Counted from the stretch's first letter, positions 1 through 8,609 are shown. The stretch is 45,263 nucleotides of DNA from Pseudomonadota bacterium (GCA_023388075.1 JAEWGX010000121.1:1-45263); one strand, 5' to 3'. Notes: generated by a model not told the origin, from the letters alone. Numbers and translations are program-made.

Positions 1-2
1 CG

Positions 3-203
3 TTTCGCGCCGCGGCGGCAGAGCTCGGCCTCGACCTCGCGGTGGTGGCCCATTCCCGGCCGGCGCTGCGCGAGCTCTACGAGGCGCCGCTCGTGCTGAT
101 CCGACCCGACCAGGTGGTCGCGTGGCGGGGGAGCGTGGCGGAAGACGCCAGGGCGGTGCTGGCGCAGGCCTGTGGATGGGTTTCAAAGTACATGCTGTGG
201 TGA
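3..203 (+). CDS. FAD-dependent aromatic monooxygenase, C-terminal end (partial)
   Basis: Only the last 66 codons are inside the window; the gene starts upstream. The readable tail includes LVLIRPDQVVAWRG, the closing strand typical of the MhpA/PheA/TfdB flavoprotein hydroxylases (NADH/NADPH-dependent ring hydroxylases with a thioredoxin-like C-terminal domain). The known family role is hydroxylating a phenolic ring. The codons up to about base 170 are strongly GC-rich at third positions, but the last ten codons (ending GWVSKYMLW) are not, so the 3' end may have been rewritten where a lower-GC block joins. The stop codon lies inside a perfect palindrome (197-217). Maleylacetate reductase, a plausible pathway partner, lies at 9,067-10,134 beyond the lower-GC block. 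The substrate cannot be inferred from this fragment. Confidence 0.75.
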   Translation, partial: FRAAAAELGLDLAVVAHSRPALRELYEAPLVLIRPDQVVAWRGSVAEDARAVLAQACGWVSKYMLW

Positions 204-217
204 TGATCGATCACCAC
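197..217. promoter_or_regulatory. Perfect palindrome, candidate operator upstream of the SDR gene
   Basis: Arms GTGGTGAT (197-204) and ATCACCAC (210-217) are perfect reverse complements around a 5-base centre, GATCG. The palindrome overlaps the stop codon of the monooxygenase and lies 50 bases before the SDR start. No T-run follows, so an operator is more likely than a terminator. The core TGAT-N5-ATCA recurs at 2190-2202 in the hydrolase promoter. Confidence 0.6.
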
Positions 218-267
218 GATGCATGTTCGTCACACGAGCAGCGTTGACAACATCAGGAGAATCCACG

Positions 268-1089
268 ATGGCCAGCGCATCAGGCGCAAACAAACCGACA
301 AGCGACAACCCGCGAACCGCACTCGATGCACCGGCCGGCCGCGTCGCCTTCGTTACCGGCGCCTCGCGCGGGATTGGTGCCGCGACCGCGATTGCCCTTG
401 CCGAACGGGGCATCTCGCCGGTTTTCGCGGTCCGGGACGCCTCCGCTGCCGACGGCGTACTGAAGTCAGTCCGGGACCACAACGTCGCGGGCCGGATCGA
501 AACCTGTGACGTGGCCGACGGGCAATCGGTAGCCGCGGCGATCGGCAGGGTACTCGATCGCTGGGGAAGACTTGACATCGTCGTCAACAATGCCGGGCAG
601 GTCGATCCTATCGGCCATGTCGGCGACACTCGTCCGGCTGACTGGGCACGCGGGATCGAGGTGAACTTGGTGGGCGCCTACAACGTCGTGCACGCCTGCC
701 TACCGGCCCTCTTGGCGAGCCCGGCAGCCACGATTCTTAACGTTTCTAGCGGTGCTGCCCATAATCCACGGGAGGGTTGGTCGGCGTACTGCTGTGCCAA
801 AGCCGGTCTCGCCATGCTCACCCGATCCATCGATCTCGAATATCGCGAACGGGGCATTGCTGCATTCGGCCTGCAACCCGGCGTGGTCGACACGGAGATG
901 CAGGTTCGGATACGCGACTCGGGTATGAACGAGATCAGCCGCATACCTCGAAGCGACCTGGCGCCCCCTGGCCATGCCGCAGGACTGATCGCCTGGCTGT
1001 GCGATGTGCGTCCGTCGCAGCATCGAGGCAAGGATCTGTCGATCCGAGATGTCGATCTGCTCGCTGAAGCGCGACTGGCCGGACGCTGA
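268..1089 (+). CDS. SDR-family NAD(P)-dependent oxidoreductase
   Basis: A classical short-chain dehydrogenase/reductase of 273 residues. The dinucleotide-binding motif TGASRGIG is at residues 30-37, NNAG at 107-110, the catalytic Ser near 161, and YCCAK with catalytic Tyr174 and Lys178. The ATG at 268 is chosen because AGGAGA (255-260) precedes it at good spacing and the first 23 residues form an ordinary leader before the Rossmann strand; an upstream ATG at 172 would overlap the previous gene. It is first in a same-strand run with the BKACE gene. In this context it probably oxidises an alcohol or dihydrodiol-type intermediate, or reduces a carbonyl, in the degradation pathway. The substrate is unknown; the family call is secure. 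Confidence 0.9.
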   Translation: MASASGANKPTSDNPRTALDAPAGRVAFVTGASRGIGAATAIALAERGISPVFAVRDASAADGVLKSVRDHNVAGRIETCDVADGQSVAAAIGRVLDRWGRLDIVVNNAGQVDPIGHVGDTRPADWARGIEVNLVGAYNVVHACLPALLASPAATILNVSSGAAHNPREGWSAYCCAKAGLAMLTRSIDLEYRERGIAAFGLQPGVVDTEMQVRIRDSGMNEISRIPRSDLAPPGHAAGLIAWLCDVRPSQHRGKDLSIRDVDLLAEARLAGR

Positions 1090-1135
1090 AGGTACCGCGA
1101 GATATCCCTTCTCTCTCCACTGCATACGACACCCT

Positions 1136-2068
1136 ATGAATCGCCAAGACAAAGTGATCCTTACGTGCGCTGTGACCGGCTCGATCCATACACCCAGCAT
1201 GTCACCCTACCTTCCAATCTCGCCCGACGAGATCGCGGAAGCTGCCATCGGTGCCGCTACTGCGGGGGCGGCCGTCGTCCACCTCCATGCCAGGCGACCA
1301 GAAGACGGACGCCCGGACCAGACTCCGGAAGCATTCATGCGCTTCCTGCCGCGGATCAGGGCAGAAAGCGACGTGGTGGTCAACATCACCACCGGGGGAG
1401 CGCCGACGATGGGAGTGGAGGAGCGGCTTCAGCCGGCCTTGCGCCTGGCACCGGAATTGGCATCCTTGAATCTCGGCTCGATGAACTTCGGTCTCTTCGA
1501 GATGCTGGCTCGCTACAAGGACTTCCGCTACGGCTGGGAGCAACCCTACCTGGCGGAAAGCGAAGACCGCGTCTTCCGGAACACCTTCCGCGACATCGCA
1601 TTCATTCTCGAATCATGCAAAGCCAACGGCACGCGATTCGAGCTGGAGTGCTATGACGTCGGACACCTCTATACAGCCGCTCATTTCCTTGATCGCGGCT
1701 TGCTCGAGCCTCCGCTCTTCATACAGTCCGTGTTCGGTCTCCGTGGAGGGATCGGCCCGCACCCTGAAGATGTCATGCACATGAAGCGCACGGCCGACCG
1801 CCTTTTCGGGCAACAGTACTTGTGGTCCGTGCTAGGGGCCGGTCGCAATCAGATGTTCATTGCGGTGCAGTCGGCCGTAATGGGTGGGAATGTGCGGGTG
1901 GGCCTCGAAGACAGCCTGTGGCTCGGACACGGACAACTTGCGCGAAGCAATGCCGATCAGGTGACCAAGATACGTCGGATCCTCGAAGAACTGGGCCTGC
2001 AACTCGCAACGCCCCAAGAAGCCCGTGCGATGCTTCGCCTGAAGGGGCACGACCTAGTCGGCTTCTAG
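1136..2068 (+). CDS. Beta-keto acid cleavage enzyme (BKACE, DUF849 family)
   Basis: A 310-residue TIM-barrel zinc enzyme. Known family members condense a beta-keto acid with acetyl-CoA to give acetoacetate plus a new acyl-CoA, as Kce does for 3-keto-5-aminohexanoate in lysine fermentation. The N-terminal VILTCAVTGSIHTP opening and the metal-binding pair VHLHAR (His49 and His51) are characteristic, and a conserved acidic stretch FELECYDVGH lies near residues 168-177. The ATG at 1136 gives the family's usual N-terminus; the open frame extends further upstream but that part overlaps the SDR gene. It follows the SDR gene by 46 bases and is probably co-transcribed. With the CoA synthetase and thiolase-like genes downstream, it implies that the pathway generates a beta-keto acid. 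The substrate side chain is not predictable here. Confidence 0.92.
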   Translation: MNRQDKVILTCAVTGSIHTPSMSPYLPISPDEIAEAAIGAATAGAAVVHLHARRPEDGRPDQTPEAFMRFLPRIRAESDVVVNITTGGAPTMGVEERLQPALRLAPELASLNLGSMNFGLFEMLARYKDFRYGWEQPYLAESEDRVFRNTFRDIAFILESCKANGTRFELECYDVGHLYTAAHFLDRGLLEPPLFIQSVFGLRGGIGPHPEDVMHMKRTADRLFGQQYLWSVLGAGRNQMFIAVQSAVMGGNVRVGLEDSLWLGHGQLARSNADQVTKIRRILEELGLQLATPQEARAMLRLKGHDLVGF

Positions 2069-2159
2069 CTGGGACAAGCCAGGCCCCCTACGCGCGCCGC
2101 CAGTCTCCGCGGCTCCTTGCGCACCCGTCCGACCCCGCGACACTAGGGATAACACTAAC

Positions 2160-2189
2160 TTGAACGGGCCTAACATCGACGCCTAGGAT
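2160..2189 (+). promoter_or_regulatory. Candidate sigma-70 promoter for the hydrolase-Bug unit
   Basis: TTGAAC (2160-2165) and TAGGAT (2184-2189) are separated by 18 bases and lie about 95 bases upstream of the hydrolase start. Each box matches consensus at 4 of 6 positions. The downstream end touches the palindrome at 2189-2203, as expected for a repressor-controlled promoter. Prediction only. Confidence 0.35.
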
Positions 2190-2203
2190 TGATCAAAGAT
2201 CAA
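2189..2203. promoter_or_regulatory. Perfect palindrome TTGATC-AAA-GATCAA, candidate operator
   Basis: Arms TTGATC (2189-2194) and GATCAA (2198-2203) surround AAA. The site sits in an AT-rich patch of the 215-base gap between the BKACE and hydrolase genes. It also reads TTGAT-N5-ATCAA, so it shares TGAT-N5-ATCA with the palindrome at 197-217. It could bind the GntR regulator encoded at 4544-5209 or a LysR-type protein (it also fits T-N11-A). Confidence 0.55.
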
Positions 2204-2283
2204 ATCTTCCCTCCCCGGGTCCCGCCCCGTAACCGAGGGCCGGACCTGGCGCGCTTCCTTCCCCAACCAAACCGAGGTGGCAG

Positions 2284-3450
2284 GTGTTCCAGTATTTCCC
2301 CGGCAACTACGTATGGAATCTCAGCATCAACCTGGCAATCGAGATGGGTGCAAGCATCGGGGAGCTCGATGCAATCTGCTCGCCCCTGACTGAGGTTGCC
2401 GCGAAAGGTGATGACGAAGGCACTACTCAGTTCATGCAGAGCTTCGTGGACATGGGCGACAGGCTTCTGTCGATGGCGAACGAGGACATCGAACACGGCA
2501 GAAGCCTCAGCGCAGGCGAGAAGTTGGTTCGCGCATCAACCTACTTCATTACTGCGGAACGCATGCAAGGTCCGCATACACCCGAGCGAGCCGCGCTCTA
2601 CGCGAAGTTCCTTGAAACGTTCCAAAAGGGAGTCACGCTTCGTAAGGACAATTGCGAATTTGTCTCGATTCCCTACGGCGACTCCTATCTCTCCGGGTTG
2701 CTTGTCGCCGCAGCGTCAGGAGAGAAACGCCACCCGTGTATGGTGTTGATCAATGGCCTTGATGTCACGAAGGAAATTCTCTACGGGATGCGATGGGCCG
2801 AGGCGTTCTCAAAACGCGGAATCTCCACTTTGGTTCTGGATCAGCCCGGGAGCGGTGACGCCCTGAGGCAGAGGAAACTGACGGCATTCCCCGAGAGTGA
2901 GCGCTGGGCAAGCCCCGTGGTGGACTGGCTTTCTTCGCGTGACGATATCGATCCGTCCCAGATAGGTCTTACTGGCATCTCCATGGCCGGCTATTACGTC
3001 CCTCGAGCGGTCGCCTTCGAACCGCGGTTCGCGCTGGGCATCGCATGCGGCGCTCTATACAACTGGGGAGAAATCACGCAAGTCCGCTTGCGAAAGGAAG
3101 GCGAGCGCTCAGTTCCGCACTACTGGAATCACGCCCAGTGGGTATGGAACGCGAAATCCGTCGACGACCTGCTCCAGATCTCGGCGCAAGTAGCGCTACG
3201 CGATGTCCTTGGGCACATCCGAGTGCCGTTCCTGGTGACTCATGGAGAGAACGATCGGCAGATACCGGTCGCACACGCACATGCAACCTACGACGGGCTA
3301 GTCAACAGCCCGAAGCGCGAGCTGAAGCTGTACGCGGAACTCGGCACCGGACGCGAGCATTGCCACGCCGACAACTTCACGAACGCCAGGGACTACATGT
3401 CCGACTGGGCTTCAGAAGTCTTTGCCTCGCTGAAGGCCAGGACCATCTGA
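2284..3450 (+). CDS. Alpha/beta hydrolase, FrsA / 2,6-dihydropseudooxynicotine hydrolase-like
   Basis: A 388-residue hydrolase with a helical N-terminal domain of about 140 residues before the alpha/beta fold, the architecture of the C-C bond hydrolase acting on 2,6-dihydropseudooxynicotine and of FrsA-type esterases. The nucleophile elbow is GISMAG with Ser233. An acidic residue in HGENDRQIP (Asp324) and His359 or His361 in REHCHAD complete a plausible triad. The start is GTG at 2284, preceded by GAGGTGG at 2274-2280. It lies just upstream of a Bug receptor gene and downstream of a palindromic candidate operator. Inferred role: hydrolytic cleavage of a vinylogous or 1,3-diketone-type ring-fission or side-chain intermediate. 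An ordinary esterase function cannot be excluded. Confidence 0.85.
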   Translation: MFQYFPGNYVWNLSINLAIEMGASIGELDAICSPLTEVAAKGDDEGTTQFMQSFVDMGDRLLSMANEDIEHGRSLSAGEKLVRASTYFITAERMQGPHTPERAALYAKFLETFQKGVTLRKDNCEFVSIPYGDSYLSGLLVAAASGEKRHPCMVLINGLDVTKEILYGMRWAEAFSKRGISTLVLDQPGSGDALRQRKLTAFPESERWASPVVDWLSSRDDIDPSQIGLTGISMAGYYVPRAVAFEPRFALGIACGALYNWGEITQVRLRKEGERSVPHYWNHAQWVWNAKSVDDLLQISAQVALRDVLGHIRVPFLVTHGENDRQIPVAHAHATYDGLVNSPKRELKLYAELGTGREHCHADNFTNARDYMSDWASEVFASLKARTI

Positions 3451-3500
3451 CGGCGGAACAAGACCCACCTCGCGGCCGACAACAACCGGAGAACTAGATC

Positions 3501-4505
3501 ATGACGAAAAACTGGACGACTCAAGCCCACCACTTCCTCAAGTTGGCGTTCGTATCCACCTTGGCTTTGTGGATTGCGCCAGCATCATCAAGTCCCCCTG
3601 AGCAAGCCTCGCCTTCCTCATCAGGAGCCCTTCGAATAATCGTCCCAGCGCCACCCGGAGGGAACTCTGACATGTGGGCACGCCTCGTGGCCGCCGGACT
3701 CGAGAAGGACCATGGGCGGAGAGTCATCGTGGAGAACAAACCGGGCGGCGGCGGAGTCATCGCGGCGAACACCCTCCTGAACACCCCCGCGGACGGCAGC
3801 TCCATTCTTGTGATGGCAGCAAGCACCTTGATCATCCCGTCCAAGCTGGTGAAGCCAACGCCCTTCGAACTCAGTGATTTCGCGCCAGTGAGCTTGTTCG
3901 TCAGGTCCAACGTGGTCCTCCTGGTGAACCCTTCAGTTCCGGCGACGACGGCTCGGGAGTTGATCGAGTACGTGAAGCAGAACCCGGGTAAAGTGCTGGC
4001 GGCAAGCCCGAGTGTCGCGAGCATGGGGGGATTTCTCACCATGAAGCTTGCCGAGTGGGGAAAGATCGATCTTCCGCTGGTACCCTACAAGGGCTCGGCT
4101 CCCGCGATGCAGGCGGTTATGGCGAACGAAGTCCAGGTCTTCATGGCAGACATAACGCAATCGCTTCCCTTCATTCAGTCAGGCAAGCTCCGCGTAATTG
4201 CGCAGTTGGGCGAGACTCGGGCACCTCAACTTCCTCAGGTCGAGACCCTCAGCGAAACCATCCCAGGGTTCACCAGTGATCTGTGGTTCGGCTTTGTGAC
4301 GAAAGCGGGAACGCCACCGTCCACGATCAGCACCCTGAACCAGCAGATCAACGGGGTGCTGGGCTCCAGCGAGATGAGGGAGAAGGCTCTGGCCATGGGG
4401 GCATCCATCGTCCGCCAGTCTCCAGAGCATTTCCAGACGCTCCTGAACGAGGAGGCGAAAACCTACGGCGATCTCATTGAAAGGAACAAGATCTCCATCA
4501 ACTAG
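3501..4505 (+). CDS. Bug/TctC-family periplasmic solute receptor
   Basis: A 334-residue protein with an N-terminal signal sequence (hydrophobic stretch about residues 13-28, probable cleavage near APA-SS). It is followed by the family hallmarks IIVPAPPGGNSDMWAR, VENKPGGGG and LVPYKGSAPAMQAVM. Bug proteins bind carboxylates or aromatic acids in the periplasm and serve TctAB-type tripartite carriers or act as sensors. They are greatly expanded in Bordetella, Cupriavidus and relatives. No tctA or tctB lies in the window, so this is an orphan receptor. CGGAGA just before the ATG acts as ribosome site. Its place in the catabolic cluster suggests that it captures the pathway's growth substrate. Confidence 0.93.
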   Translation: MTKNWTTQAHHFLKLAFVSTLALWIAPASSSPPEQASPSSSGALRIIVPAPPGGNSDMWARLVAAGLEKDHGRRVIVENKPGGGGVIAANTLLNTPADGSSILVMAASTLIIPSKLVKPTPFELSDFAPVSLFVRSNVVLLVNPSVPATTARELIEYVKQNPGKVLAASPSVASMGGFLTMKLAEWGKIDLPLVPYKGSAPAMQAVMANEVQVFMADITQSLPFIQSGKLRVIAQLGETRAPQLPQVETLSETIPGFTSDLWFGFVTKAGTPPSTISTLNQQINGVLGSSEMREKALAMGASIVRQSPEHFQTLLNEEAKTYGDLIERNKISIN

Positions 4506-4543
4506 TCGATGCCACGTCAGGCCCCTACGAGCGGCGGCGGAAA

Positions 4544-5209
4544 GTGTTGAAGCCCGTTGAATACACCACCTTGCGGGAGCAGGTGACTCAATCGGTACGG
4601 CAAGCACTGATGCACGGAGAGTTCAAGCCTGGAGAGCCTCTCACCGTAAGGTCAATTGCGCAGATGCTTGGCGCCAGCATTATGCCCACTCGAGAGGCGA
4701 TGAACAGGCTGATTGCTGAAGGCGCTTTGGAGTTGCGCTCCAATCGAACCGTCATCGTCCCGTTAATGGAGTTGGAGGAGTTCGACGAACTCACTACCCT
4801 ACGGTGCCACGTTGAAGGACTGGCGGCAGCCAAGTCGGTGAGGTGGGTTCAGCAGGGGCACATCGACAGACTCAAGGAGGCGAATTCGCTTATGCGCGCG
4901 TCGGGAAGAGCTGCGGACATCAACTCTTACCTGACGCACAACTTCGAGTTTCATTTCGGCATCTATCGCCTGGGCGCCACGCCGTTCACGCTCTCCATAA
5001 TCGAGAAGCTATGGGTCCGGGGGGGGCCATTGATCCGCAGTTCCTTCGGACCAAGGGGAATTGAAGCGTCGGCGGGAGCGCACGGCAGGATCATCGAGGC
5101 GCTGGAGACCCGTGATGAGATTGCCTTGCAAACCGCCGTCGTCGACGACATCACCTTTGCAGCAAGGACCATCCGTTGCTCGCTGAGCCCGCAAGCGGTC
5201 AACCGCTGA
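4544..5209 (+). CDS. GntR-family transcriptional regulator (FCD/FadR subfamily)
   Basis: A 221-residue regulator. The N-terminal winged helix-turn-helix (about residues 8-72) carries the pattern LREQVTQSVRQALMHGEFKPGE ending in APSR-like TREAMNRLIAEGAL, split here for brevity. The remainder is the all-helical FCD ligand domain, with metal/ligand-binding histidines suggested by HNFEFHFGIY and by GAHGRIIEALE near the C-terminus. Translation starts at GTG 4544. Such regulators usually repress catabolic genes and respond to a pathway acid. It lies 38 bases after the Bug gene on the same strand, so it is probably part of the operon. The TGAT-N5-ATCA palindromes at 197-217 and 2189-2203 are candidate binding sites, though they do not match the commonest FadR-family consensus. 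Confidence 0.9.
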   Translation: MLKPVEYTTLREQVTQSVRQALMHGEFKPGEPLTVRSIAQMLGASIMPTREAMNRLIAEGALELRSNRTVIVPLMELEEFDELTTLRCHVEGLAAAKSVRWVQQGHIDRLKEANSLMRASGRAADINSYLTHNFEFHFGIYRLGATPFTLSIIEKLWVRGGPLIRSSFGPRGIEASAGAHGRIIEALETRDEIALQTAVVDDITFAARTIRCSLSPQAVNR

Positions 5210-5286
5210 TTTGATAGCGTGGTGGCGATGGAGACAATGGAAGAACCGCGGTGGTCGAGTGGGTGGACAGCCTCGGAGGTAGGGAC

Positions 5287-7425
5287 TTGAACCCACCGGC
5301 GGAATCCCTGCGTCCCGGCCCGCAGGATCCTCTTCGCGCTGCGTTGGCACCTCAATCCATCGCGATCATTGGGGCATCGGAGAACACCAATAAGGTTGGG
5401 GGTCGGCCGCTCGCCTACCTGAGCCGCCACGGCTTTAAGGGATCAATCTATCCGGTCAACCCGACACGAGCCACGGTCCAGGGCCAGCGCTGCTTTCCGA
5501 CGGTCAACGAACTCCCAGAAGCACCTGATCTTGCCATCGTCGCGGTTGCGGGCGACGCTGCGCTTGCAGCTGTCGCCGATTGCGCGCGATCTGGGGTAAA
5601 GGTCGCAATCGTCATGAGCTCCGGGTTTGGCGAAGCCAACGACGAGGGGAAGCGAGCCGAGAAGGAAATGGTGGATTGCGCCAGGGCCGGTGGCATGCGA
5701 CTCATCGGACCGAACTCGCAAGGTCTTGCGAACTTCGGCAACGGGACGGTTGCCAGCTTCTCGACAATGTTCACCGAGGCGCCTCCGATGGATGGCCCTG
5801 TTGGGATCGTCAGCCAGAGCGGCGCAATGAGCGTAGTCCCCTACGGCCTCCTGCGGGCGCGTGGGATAGGGGTCAGGCATTCCCATGCGACCGGCAACGA
5901 CGCTGACGTCACGGTGTGCGAACTGGCCACCCTGGTAGCGGAGGACGCCGACCTCAGGCTCCTGATGCTCTATCTGGAGGGGATACCCGATCCGTGGAAC
6001 CTTGCAGCGGCAGCTCGCGCCGCTCGCGACCGAGACCTGCCGATCGTGGTGCTCAAGTCCGGCCGCTCGCCAGTCGGGCAGGAAGCGGTGCGATCCCATA
6101 CTGGGGCGCTGGCGAACGAAGACCGCGTTGTCGACGCGTTTCTGCGCGACCATGGAATCCTGCGGGTCGACACCATGGCGGACTTCGTAAATGCAGCGGA
6201 GTTATACCTCAAGGGCTGGACGCCACGCGGTCGCCGCCTGGTGGCCATCAGCAACTCCGGCGCAGTGTGCGTCCTAACCGCGGACGCGGCCAGCACCGCT
6301 GAGATGCCGATGGAACCGCTCTCGCCCAACGTCCAAACCGAGTTGCGCGGCATCCTGCCCGGCTTCGCAACCGTTCGGAACCCCGTAGATATCACGGCTG
6401 CACTGCTGACGAACAGTGGCTTGTTCGGTGAAATCCTTCCGGTCATTGCAAAAGATCCCTGTGCCGACGCCTTCCTGATCGGCATCCCTGTTGCCGGATC
6501 CGGGTACGACGTCCCAGGGTTCGCGCGGGATGCGGCAACCTTTGCCGCTCTAACGGAGAAGCCGTTGGTGATCGCCGCGCCTCAGCAAAGTGTCGCGATG
6601 CACTTCAAGGAGCAGAACCTGGCGGTTCTTCCGACGGAAGGAGAGGCCGTCGCGGCCCTCTCGCAGTTCATCCGGCACGCGGAACTGCGCGCTTCGGCAC
6701 GAGCACGGCCTGTAGAGCCCACACGCTGGCCGCGCCGAGTCACGATCTCCGACACGATGCTCGATGAGGCCGCCAGCCTGAGCCTTCTGAGGGACTATGG
6801 CGTTCCTATCGTCGAACATATCGCTTCCAACAGCGAGGACGATGCAGTCGAGGCGTTTGAAGCCCTGGGTGGAAGACCAGTGGTGGTCAAGGGGTGCTCC
6901 GCTTCGGTGGCGCACAAGTCCGAGCTGGGGCTCGTGAGAGTCGGGCTGGGAAGCCTCGATGCGGTTGTAGGAGCATTCCGGGCAGTGAGAGCTTCCGCCG
7001 CTGCCGCCAACATCGCATTGTCCTCCGTGATCGTGTCCCGCTTCGTCTCCGGCCGACGCGAGTTGATGATCGGAGGGCGCTATGACCCCTTGTTCGGACC
7101 TGTTCTCCTCCTCGGAGATGGAGGCAAGTATGTCGAGGCCATCAACGACACCCAGGTTCTATTGGCCCCGTTCGACGAGGAAAAGACAAGGGCGGCGCTT
7201 GGTCGCTTAAGGGTCGCGAAGCTCCTGGATGGCGTCCGGGGCGAGGGTCCGCTGGACGTGGAGGCATTCTGCAGGCTGGCACAGTCCGTTGGTGAACTGA
7301 TGATGGACTCTGCCGTCATGGTCACCAATCTGGATGTCAACCCCGTCATAGTCGGCTCCCAAGGCGAAGGCTGTGTCGCCGTCGATGCGGTCGTCTACCT
7401 GGCCGTCGCACGGCACGATGCATGA
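5287..7425 (+). CDS. NDP-forming acyl-CoA synthetase (acetate-CoA ligase family)
   Basis: A fused two-domain enzyme of 712 residues. The N-terminal CoA-binding/ligase half has IAIIGASENTNKVGG, VSQSGAM and the active-site loop RSHTGAL, whose His271 is the phosphorylated residue in this family. The C-terminal ATP-grasp half has VVVKGCSASVAHKSELGLV, with Lys535 as a nucleotide ligand. The reaction is acid plus CoA plus ATP to acyl-CoA plus ADP plus Pi. The start is unusual: TTG at 5287 has a textbook GGAGGT (5275-5280) six bases upstream, whereas the earlier GTG at 5251 has no good site and would add 12 residues of atypical sequence. The gene sits between the GntR regulator and the thiolase/DUF35 pair and probably activates the pathway acid. 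Confidence 0.92.
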   Translation: MNPPAESLRPGPQDPLRAALAPQSIAIIGASENTNKVGGRPLAYLSRHGFKGSIYPVNPTRATVQGQRCFPTVNELPEAPDLAIVAVAGDAALAAVADCARSGVKVAIVMSSGFGEANDEGKRAEKEMVDCARAGGMRLIGPNSQGLANFGNGTVASFSTMFTEAPPMDGPVGIVSQSGAMSVVPYGLLRARGIGVRHSHATGNDADVTVCELATLVAEDADLRLLMLYLEGIPDPWNLAAAARAARDRDLPIVVLKSGRSPVGQEAVRSHTGALANEDRVVDAFLRDHGILRVDTMADFVNAAELYLKGWTPRGRRLVAISNSGAVCVLTADAASTAEMPMEPLSPNVQTELRGILPGFATVRNPVDITAALLTNSGLFGEILPVIAKDPCADAFLIGIPVAGSGYDVPGFARDAATFAALTEKPLVIAAPQQSVAMHFKEQNLAVLPTEGEAVAALSQFIRHAELRASARARPVEPTRWPRRVTISDTMLDEAASLSLLRDYGVPIVEHIASNSEDDAVEAFEALGGRPVVVKGCSASVAHKSELGLVRVGLGSLDAVVGAFRAVRASAAAANIALSSVIVSRFVSGRRELMIGGRYDPLFGPVLLLGDGGKYVEAINDTQVLLAPFDEEKTRAALGRLRVAKLLDGVRGEGPLDVEAFCRLAQSVGELMMDSAVMVTNLDVNPVIVGSQGEGCVAVDAVVYLAVARHDA

Positions 7426-7466
7426 GCCGAGGTCCAGCCAGTATTCGCTTCTGAGCAACAGGCTTC

Positions 7467-8609
7467 ATGGCTCCAGCCTATATCTCCGGTGTCGGAACCA
7501 CTCCCTTCGGGTGCTTGCCACACCGAAGCGCACTAGATCTGATGGCGCATGCCGCCCAGGAAGCTCTTGACGATGCGAGGATGGATCGTTCGCAGATTGA
7601 CGGCTTACTCTGCGGCTACGCCCTTACCCTTCCGCATGTGATGCTATCGACCCTCTTTAGCGAGAGGTTCGCATTGGCGCCTTCGTTTGCGCAAACCCTG
7701 CAACTAGGAGGAGCGACAGGCGGTGCAATGATCATGACGGCGCGTGAACTGGTGCGTAGTGGCGCATGCCGCAGCGTACTGGTCGTTGCGGGAGAGAACC
7801 GGCTGAGCGGGCAATCGAGAGATGATTCGATCCAGGCGCTTGCGCAAGTCGGAGATGTAGAGAGTGAAGTGCCGAATGGCGGTTCCGTTCCGGCCTACTA
7901 CGCCCTAATGGCGTCGGCTTACATGAACGAAACGGGGCTTTCCGAGGCCGACCTGGCCGAGTTCGCCGTTCTGATGCGGGGCAATGCGAAACGTCATCCG
8001 CAAGCGCACTTGCGTGAGGCGATCACTGTAGCTGACGTTCTCGCCTCGAAGCCGGTGGCTACCCCATTGAAGCTCCTTGACTGCTGCCCAATCTCCGACG
8101 GGGCGGCGGCGCTGATAATCACGGCTGATTGCCCGGGCGACGCGCCGATAGAGATAGTGGGTGCCGGGCAGGCCCATCGGCATCAGCACCTTTCGGCGTG
8201 GCGCGACCTGCGCGTTTCTGGTGCCGGTGAGGCAGCGCGCCGAGCGCTGGACGGCGCCGGCTTGTCACTATCTGAGATCAACTATCTCGCAGTCTATGAT
8301 TCGTTCACGATCACACTGGCGATGTTGCTCGAGGAGATCGGGTTCGCACCTCGCGGTGAATCAGCTGATCGCCTGAAGGACGGTGCGTTCTCCGTTGAGG
8401 GACCACATCCTTTGAACACTCACGGTGGGCTGCTGTCCTTCGGGCACTGCGGTGTCGCCGGCGGTATGGCGCACGCGGTTGAGGCATATCGTCAACTTGC
8501 GGACAAGGCCGGCGCCAGGCAGGTCCAACGTGCTTCTCACGCGCTTGTCCATGCCGATGGCGGAGTAATGTCTTCGCATGTCAGCCTTGTCCTAGCGAGA
8601 GCGCGCTGA
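7467..8609 (+). CDS. Thiolase-like protein (SCP-x family) lacking the nucleophilic Cys
   Basis: A 380-residue member of the SCP-x/thiolase-like group, with YISGVGTTPFG at the N-terminus, VYDSFTITLAMLLEEIGF mid-C-terminal, and NTHGG (His319) then SFGHCGVAGG near the end. The loop that carries the acylated Cys in true thiolases (CASG/CSSG) reads LQLGGATGG, so the Cys position is Gly (about residue 82). Family members of this type act as acyl-CoA retro-aldolases, such as Ltp2 with its DUF35 partner in steroid side-chain breakdown, or have unknown roles. The DUF35 gene begins directly at its stop codon, which supports an obligate complex. Retro-aldol or other C-C cleavage of a CoA ester is inferred rather than classical thiolysis. 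Confidence 0.88.
   Translation: MAPAYISGVGTTPFGCLPHRSALDLMAHAAQEALDDARMDRSQIDGLLCGYALTLPHVMLSTLFSERFALAPSFAQTLQLGGATGGAMIMTARELVRSGACRSVLVVAGENRLSGQSRDDSIQALAQVGDVESEVPNGGSVPAYYALMASAYMNETGLSEADLAEFAVLMRGNAKRHPQAHLREAITVADVLASKPVATPLKLLDCCPISDGAAALIITADCPGDAPIEIVGAGQAHRHQHLSAWRDLRVSGAGEAARRALDGAGLSLSEINYLAVYDSFTITLAMLLEEIGFAPRGESADRLKDGAFSVEGPHPLNTHGGLLSFGHCGVAGGMAHAVEAYRQLADKAGARQVQRASHALVHADGGVMSSHVSLVLARAR

Noticed and set aside
5275..5300. tRNA T-arm-like sequence (complement reads GGGTTCAAGTCCC) at the start of the CoA synthetase gene
   Set aside because: The T-stem has two mismatches and no acceptor, anticodon or D arm can be found on either side, so it is not a tRNA gene or a clear attachment-site remnant.
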